DNA of 17,359 nucleotides, taken from assembly GCA_003978075.1 (NCBI GenBank), contig QOAM01000105.1, forward strand, positions 1 to 17,359. The letters run 5' to 3'. This DNA comes from Thermodesulfatator sp. (GTDB lineage: Bacteria > Desulfobacterota > Thermodesulfobacteria > Thermodesulfobacteriales > Thermodesulfobacteriaceae). Positions within the stretch are counted from its first letter, which is position 1, and every line of letters starts with the position of its first letter. Shown in pieces: positions 14,177 to 17,359 of this stretch. The notes under the pieces are model-generated. The model was not told where the DNA came from, made no database searches, and saw nothing but the letters and a program-made list of their open reading frames with translations. The position numbers were made by a program, and so were the translations under genes.

Positions 14177-15337
14177 TTAATGATGCACCGGGGGATGACC
14201 TTTGAAGGCCATCTCTCCCCAAGCAAAGAGGGCCCCGAAGAGACCGAGGGAGCCGATGACGATGAGCCATTCGCAGAGCGAAGGGGCATAGTGATAATAC
14301 TGGGGCAAGCCGTAGATGTGCATGTGCGCGTAGTGGGGCACCAGCTGCCCAGCGACCACCTGGTCGTAACGCATGACAAAGGCGGCGATAAGAGAAAGCC
14401 CTCCCACATAGGCCATAGCGTTAATATCCCGGGCCCGCACCCCGATGATTACCAGCAAGGGGATAACTAGCCCGAGGCAGACCTCAAACACCCAGAAGTT
14501 GAAGGCCAAGGGGCCCTTGAGGAGGGCCATGATGGCCTCCCAGCTACCGTAAGGCTTGCCGGCTATGCTGGCCGCGATCTTCCAGCCCAGGAAGAAGATG
14601 CAAATGGCAATGGTGAAACCATAGATCTTCCCTGCCACCTGCAGGCCTTGCACCACCTCCGGCTCCATTTCCCGTTCAGAAAGCCGATAGGCCAGCCAGG
14701 TGAAGAAGATAATGGCCGCCGCACCGTTCATCAGAGCCGAGGGAATAAAGAAGGTGGGAATATAAGTGCCGTACCAGAAGGGGTGCGCAGCCAGGAGGGC
14801 AAAGACCGCTCCCAAGTTACTGAAGGCCGCAATGTCTGAAAGGCCCGCCAGAAGCCCGGTCCTGGCTGAGGCCTTATGTTTGCCCAGGGTCATAAGGGTG
14901 AACTCCAGCAGCAGGAGGATGACATAAACCGTATAGAGAGTACCCATCCACCAGATATTGGAGCGGAGATTCGGGGAGAGGGCCACCCAGATGGGCAGAC
15001 GCCAGGGGTTTTCCAGCTCCAACCCGATGGCCAAAAAACCGGCAAAGATAGTGGCTATAGCCAGGAACACACTCCGTGCCCCTATGGCCCCGAGGGGCCG
15101 GTTGTGTAAGAGGTGCCCTACGGCCGAGGTGACCGAAAGCCCGCAGGAGAGGCCCGCCCAAAATACATAAGTCGAGATGAGGATCCCCCAGGGGATCTCC
15201 CGACTTACCCCATAGGCCTCTCCATGACCCACCAGAAAACTCCGGATCCCCATGATGACCCCTACACCTAACAAACACAAGGACACCAAGAAAAGAAGTA
15301 TCAACTTTCCTCTTTTTAGTTGGACCGCCGTGACCAT
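14177..15337 (-). CDS. NrfD/PsrC-family integral membrane quinone-interacting subunit
   Basis: A 386-residue polytopic membrane protein with roughly ten hydrophobic segments. Family hallmarks are the early block REIPWGILISTYVFWAGLSC (about 45-64), the LELENPWRLP segment and the FAWGE end region near the C-terminus. NrfD/PsrC proteins bind menaquinone and pass electrons to or from a periplasmic Fe-S partner, as in polysulfide reductase, DsrP and QrcD. It is the first gene of its operon, with GGAGG before the ATG and a candidate promoter 50-80 bases upstream. No molybdopterin catalytic subunit or DsrMK-type cytosolic partner follows, so the module appears to connect only quinone, clusters and cytochrome. 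Confidence 0.92.
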   Translation of the reverse strand: MVTAVQLKRGKLILLFLVSLCLLGVGVIMGIRSFLVGHGEAYGVSREIPWGILISTYVFWAGLSCGLSVTSAVGHLLHNRPLGAIGARSVFLAIATIFAGFLAIGLELENPWRLPIWVALSPNLRSNIWWMGTLYTVYVILLLLEFTLMTLGKHKASARTGLLAGLSDIAAFSNLGAVFALLAAHPFWYGTYIPTFFIPSALMNGAAAIIFFTWLAYRLSEREMEPEVVQGLQVAGKIYGFTIAICIFFLGWKIAASIAGKPYGSWEAIMALLKGPLAFNFWVFEVCLGLVIPLLVIIGVRARDINAMAYVGGLSLIAAFVMRYDQVVAGQLVPHYAHMHIYGLPQYYHYAPSLCEWLIVIGSLGLFGALFAWGEMAFKGHPPVHH

Positions 15338-15387
15338 ACCCTGCCTCCTTTCTAAAATTTAATAGTTCCCCATCCTTGAAACCTAAC

Positions 15388-15415
15388 CTTACAGCCCAGA
15401 AGGCCCTCAAGTCAA
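15388..15415 (-). promoter_or_regulatory. Candidate sigma70-type promoter of the nrfD operon
   Basis: On the minus strand TTGACT (15415-15410) is separated by 16 bases from TGTAAG (15393-15388). The -35 box is good and the -10 box mediocre. The predicted start would give a leader of about 45 bases ahead of the nrfD-like ATG. This is pattern matching only. Confidence 0.4.
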
Positions 15416-15437
15416 ATGAGATTTCCCAAAGACACAG

Positions 15438-15478
15438 CCCTTAAATCCACTTTAAGAAGCTTTAGAAGATTTTAAGGG
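15438..15478. repeat. Inverted repeat upstream of the nrfD-operon promoter
   Basis: Arms CCCTTAAATC (15438-15447) and GATTTTAAGGG (15468-15478) are complementary except for one extra base, with a 20-base centre that itself contains AAGCTT. The repeat ends about 22 bases upstream of the candidate -35 box, a place suited to an activator. No T run follows, so a terminator role is less likely. The rest of 15338-15545 is AT-richer than the genes and shows no coding sequence. Confidence 0.35.
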
Positions 15479-15545
15479 AAGTTTTTTGAAAATATTGGCC
15501 CAGCCTAGGACCCAATCCCCTGGAAAACCACCTCTTTCAAAAATA

Positions 15546-15573
15546 AAAAAAGGGGGCGACTGCCCCCTTTTTT
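15546..15573 (-). terminator. Strong rho-independent terminator of the cytochrome c3 gene
   Basis: AAAAAAGGGGGC, loop GACT, GCCCCCTTTTTT form a perfect 12-pair stem. It lies 24 bases past the c3 stop on the minus strand and has a T run on either strand, so it could also stop transcription coming from the left. It insulates the c3 unit from the nrfD operon. Confidence 0.9.
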
Positions 15574-15597
15574 CGCTTTTATTACCTTAAACTACCC

Positions 15598-15999
15598 CTA
15601 TTTCTTGTGGCAGCCCGTGCACTTGGTGGGCCCGGCCTTCTTGCCCTCCTTTTTCATCTGCTTGTGGCAGCCCTTACAATTGACATGCATGGCCTTTTTC
15701 ACCGAGTTGAGCTTCTTATTGGGATGGTTCTTGTTGTGGCAGGTATCACACTTCTGGATCTTCATGCCTTCTTTGTAGGGGACCTGCTTCCAATCTGCCG
15801 TCCGGCCGTGGTGGCACTCTCCACAGTTACCGTTCAAGATCTCCTGGTGCTTCCAGTGGGAGAAAGTTACCGTGCTGTGTCTCATTTTAGGACTCGGAAG
15901 CTTAATGACCTCCGGACCTTTCCCTACACCCCCAATTCCTACCCCGTAGACTCCCAAGATCAACCCTAAAACCCCCATCATCATTAGCCATTTACGCAT
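15598..15999 (-). CDS. Tetraheme cytochrome c3 (class III), periplasmic
   Basis: Soluble low-potential electron carrier between hydrogenases or formate dehydrogenases and membrane quinone or redox complexes. The 133-residue precursor has a signal peptide (RK, then a hydrophobic stretch 5-24). Four heme c sites are CGECH (59-63), CDTCH (84-88), CKGCH (108-112) and CTGCH (127-131). Distal histidines fit the classic c3 pattern: H48 and H51 in FSHWKH, H64 in CHH, and H105 before the third site, so all four hemes can be bis-His. Many lysines surround the fourth site (KKEGKKAG and the CHKK end), like the docking patch of type I c3. GGAGGAGG precedes the ATG. The gene stands alone, with its own promoter and terminator, and is probably the partner of the NrfD/Fe-S/c7 module to its left. 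Confidence 0.93.
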   Translation of the reverse strand: MRKWLMMMGVLGLILGVYGVGIGGVGKGPEVIKLPSPKMRHSTVTFSHWKHQEILNGNCGECHHGRTADWKQVPYKEGMKIQKCDTCHNKNHPNKKLNSVKKAMHVNCKGCHKQMKKEGKKAGPTKCTGCHKK

Positions 16000-16027
16000 A
16001 TCCCTCCTCCTTTACGACTTTTTAAAA

Positions 16028-16056
16028 ACTATAATCCCCTTCCCCGGGCTAGTCAA
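16028..16056 (-). promoter_or_regulatory. Near-consensus sigma70 promoter of the cytochrome c3 gene
   Basis: Minus strand: TTGACT (16056-16051), a 17-base spacer, then TATAGT (16033-16028). Both boxes match the consensus at five of six positions with ideal spacing. The leader to the ATG at 15999 is about 20 bases and includes GGAGGAGG. This is the clearest promoter in the window and suggests high constitutive expression. Confidence 0.75.
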
Positions 16057-16104
16057 AGTCGGTAAAGCTCTGTCTTTAGCCTTTGTAGGCTTTTCTTCGA
16101 TTTT

Positions 16105-16120
16105 AAAAGGGCTCTACCCT
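16105..16120 (-). terminator. Weak possible terminator after tatC
   Basis: On the minus strand AGGG, loop TAGAG, CCCT is followed by TTTTAAAA, starting 17 bases after the tatC stop. The stem has only four pairs, so termination may be poor and read-through into the c3 gene is possible. Confidence 0.3.
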
Positions 16121-16136
16121 AAAGCCTGCAAAATTT

Positions 16137-16859
16137 TTAAAGAAATCTGGCTAAGAGGAAGCCCAGTTCCAGAAAAAGATAGAGCGTGAAAAGGAGGAGG
16201 AGCTGGGAGAGAAAGTCTCCGGGGGTGAGGAAGAGGGCTATTAGATAGAGGCCCCCCAAGATCTTCCACCATCGGCGGGTCAGCACCCGACGAGAGATGA
16301 TCTTGGTTCGGGTGAGCAAGGCCACCAGAAGGGGGATCTCCGCGAGCAACACCGAGACCAGCAGGGTCTTGGCCATAAAAGAGAGGTAGTTCTGGAGTCG
16401 CAAGTTGGCCTGGAAATGGGCATAGCCGAAGGAGAGAAAAAAGTGGAGGAGGATCGGCAGAAAGAGGAAATATCCGGCCAGGCCCCCGGCGAGCATGAGA
16501 AAAAAAGAGAGGGCTAGCAGGCGACGCCCCAGGCGCCGTTCGTGAGGAAAGAGACCCGGAGAGAGGTAGGCCCAGGCCTGGTAGAGGAGGAGGGGTAGGG
16601 TGAGGGCCAGGGCCATAAAAAAGGTGGACTTGAGAGCGGCCATGACGGCCTCCGGTAGGGTGGTAAAGACCATGTGCACGGTGAATTTCCCCATGGCCCG
16701 GCGATAGGGCCAGAGGAAAAAGGGGACCAGATGGCTAAAAAGAAGAAAGAGGAGCACCCACAGACCGAAAAGGAAGGCTAGGAAGACCAGGAGGCGCCGG
16801 CGGAGTTCAGCCAGGTGGACCTCAAGGGGAAGCCGGGGCAGATTCCTGCGAGGAAACAT
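16137..16859 (-). CDS. tatC: Sec-independent (twin-arginine) translocase subunit TatC
   Basis: Core receptor of the Tat pathway, which exports folded, often cofactor-containing proteins. The 240 residues include six hydrophobic segments. Conserved features are the cytoplasmic N-terminus HLAELRRRL with E18, the FTTLPEAVMAALK periplasmic-loop segment (65-77), the PGLFPHERR loop with E107, and the late FLTPGDFLSQLLLL segment. It overlaps the tatB end by 38 bases and has only a modest ribosome binding site (AGGAAAGAG), which suggests coupling to tatB. A likely client, the Tat-signal Fe-S protein at 13391-14152, is encoded close by. Confidence 0.95.
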   Translation of the reverse strand: MFPRRNLPRLPLEVHLAELRRRLLVFLAFLFGLWVLLFLLFSHLVPFFLWPYRRAMGKFTVHMVFTTLPEAVMAALKSTFFMALALTLPLLLYQAWAYLSPGLFPHERRLGRRLLALSFFLMLAGGLAGYFLFLPILLHFFLSFGYAHFQANLRLQNYLSFMAKTLLVSVLLAEIPLLVALLTRTKIISRRVLTRRWWKILGGLYLIALFLTPGDFLSQLLLLFTLYLFLELGFLLARFL

Positions 16860-17100
16860 CTCTTTCCTTTTCGGTCTCCTCCGGAGATTCCCGGAGGGGA
16901 TCCCTTAGGGTCTGAAGTTCCTCCCGGGCCTCCTCTAAGGCATCCACTCCTAGTTCCCGCTTGAGCTCTTCTGTGGCCCGCCGGAATTCTAGGGTCAGGC
17001 GGGCTAAGGCCCGACCCACCTCCGGAAGCCTTTCCGGACCCAGCACCAAAAGGGCCACCACCAGAATGGTAACCAATTCTGGAAACCCGATGTTAAACAC
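16822..17100 (-). CDS. tatB: Sec-independent translocase subunit TatB (TatA/B family)
   Basis: Single-span subunit that forms the Tat receptor with TatC. The GTG start at 17100 is chosen because it gives the family N-terminus (M)FNIGFPEL and has GAGG 7 bases upstream; the frame stays open further upstream, but that part is not family-like. The 92-residue protein has a membrane helix at about 6-20, the GPERLPEVGR hinge (21-30), an amphipathic helix and a charged, Glu-rich tail. The FNIGFPEL start favours TatB over TatA. No second TatA gene is visible, so TatA must lie elsewhere or this protein does both jobs. Confidence 0.9.
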   Translation of the reverse strand: MFNIGFPELVTILVVALLVLGPERLPEVGRALARLTLEFRRATEELKRELGVDALEEAREELQTLRDPLRESPEETEKERDVSSQESAPASP

Positions 17101-17132
17101 CTTGGAACCTCGAGAAAGACTAATCATTTTTG

Positions 17133-17161
17133 ATTTTAAGCTTCTCCTCATCTTTTTTCTA
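17133..17161 (-). promoter_or_regulatory. Candidate promoter of tatBC
   Basis: Minus strand: TAGAAA (17161-17156), 17 bases, then TAAAAT (17138-17133). The -10 box is good and the -35 box partial. A leader of about 25 bases would contain the GAGG that serves the GTG start. This is moderate pattern evidence only. Confidence 0.4.
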
Positions 17162-17170
17162 GAGACCCCA

Positions 17171-17278
17171 GAGGCCCCCTTTTTCGTTTGGGGCAAAGGA
17201 AGCGGAAAGAATGGGGCCTCTTGCCAAGGGCGGGCTTTTCGGCTAATCGGTGGAGTTAAATTTCGGTGGAGGGGGCCT
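17171..17278 (+). promoter_or_regulatory. gcvH leader with two mutually exclusive helices, one masking the ribosome binding site
   Basis: Segment A (17171-17180, GAGGCCCCCT) can pair with segment B (17213-17220, GGGGCCTC; 8 pairs) or with segment C (17270-17278, AGGGGGCCT; 9 pairs, plus two U-G pairs reaching 17268). Segment C includes the GGAGG of the following gene and runs to its ATG. A:B leaves the ribosome site free and A:C closes it. A 9-base direct repeat TCGGTGGAG (17247-17255 and 17263-17271) lies in the same stretch. No T run follows A:B, so control, if any, would act on translation. No convincing + strand promoter box was found upstream. Confidence 0.4.
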
Positions 17279-17359
17279 ATGAACATTCCAGAAGATCGGC
17301 TTTATTCCGAGGAGCATCTCTGGGTGAAAAAGGAAAAGGGTAAACGGGTTTACCTCGGT
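17279..17359 (+). CDS. gcvH: Lipoyl carrier protein, GcvH-like, 5' part (continues beyond window)
   Basis: Only 27 codons are visible: MNIPEDRLYSEEHLWVKKEK and so on, ending YLG at the window edge. This is the N-terminus of the glycine cleavage H protein family (usual form xxPxxxxYxxEHxWV). H protein carries the aminomethyl group on a lipoyl lysine, which here lies outside the window. GGAGG stands 6 bases before the ATG. It is divergent from tatBC. A related lipoate-binding protein of sulfur-oxidising Hdr-like systems has the same fold, and this fragment cannot exclude it; the neighbours to the right would decide. Confidence 0.8.
   Translation, partial: MNIPEDRLYSEEHLWVKKEKGKRVYLG

Noticed and set aside
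12974..15337. A complete DsrMKJOP or Qrc complex
   Set aside because: No DsrM, DsrK or QrcB-like gene is next to the module, and the cytochrome matches the c7 triheme type rather than a hexaheme QrcA.
16078..16091. Hairpin AGCCT-TTGT-AGGCT followed by TTTTC on the + strand, as a terminator
   Set aside because: The stem is only five pairs and no + strand gene lies upstream; on the minus strand it is followed by AAAGAC, not a T run.
17101..17278. Glycine riboswitch before gcvH
   Set aside because: Neither of the conserved tandem glycine aptamer cores could be recognised and the usable leader is short. Only the alternative-helix arrangement is supported.
1..17359. tRNA, rRNA, CRISPR arrays, insertion sequences or prophage genes
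   Set aside because: No cloverleaf, repeat-spacer pattern, transposase motif or terminal inverted repeats were seen. Nearly all bases are accounted for by the genes listed, and no gene-free stretch reaches 300 bases.

Overview
The window suggests a GC-rich (about 60% by eye), probably thermophilic anaerobe of the sulfur/sulfate-respiring type, most like Thermodesulfobacteriota (for example a Thermosulfurimonas relative). The reasons are a tetraheme cytochrome c3 with a complete bis-His ligand set, a separate triheme c7 + Fe-S + NrfD membrane module, an archaeal-type phosphoglycerate mutase, a Thi4 thiazole synthase of the sulfide-using kind and a RACo-like corrinoid activator. The taxonomic placement is inference from gene content, not from a marker gene.

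Layout. (1) At the left edge is the 3' part of thi4 on the + strand. It converges on a minus-strand run, with a T-tailed hairpin between them that terminates the minus-strand run. (2) From about 15.3 kb leftwards to 0.68 kb, thirteen genes lie head to tail on the minus strand with no gap above 45 bases and no visible terminator inside: nrfD-like, Tat-signal 4x[4Fe-4S] protein, triheme c7, slyD-like, apgM, nadB, yggS, comEC, archease, RACo-like, der, hflX, ppaC. Many junctions overlap or are abutting (ATGA, stop/start abutment, 8, 29 and 50 base overlaps), which points to long polycistronic transcription and translational coupling. (3) A 260-base intergenic stretch (15338-15597) holds a candidate promoter and an upstream inverted repeat for the nrfD operon, plus the strong terminator of the next gene. 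(4) A monocistronic tetraheme cytochrome c3 has its own near-consensus promoter and terminator. (5) tatB-tatC follow, also on the minus strand. (6) A 178-base divergent region separates tatB from the first 27 codons of a gcvH-like gene on the + strand. That region can fold in two mutually exclusive ways, one of which masks the gcvH ribosome binding site.

How the parts work together. The NrfD/Fe-S/c7 proteins look like a quinone:periplasmic-cytochrome electron-transfer module with no catalytic molybdopterin subunit, and the neighbouring c3 is the obvious soluble partner. The Fe-S subunit carries a twin-arginine signal, so TatBC encoded 2 kb away would export it. The rest of the long run is housekeeping and cofactor chemistry: NAD synthesis (nadB), PLP homeostasis (yggS), lower glycolysis/gluconeogenesis (apgM), ribosome assembly and rescue GTPases (der, hflX), pyrophosphate removal (ppaC), RNA ligase activation (archease), DNA uptake (comEC) and corrinoid reactivation. 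No tRNA, rRNA, CRISPR array or mobile element was seen.
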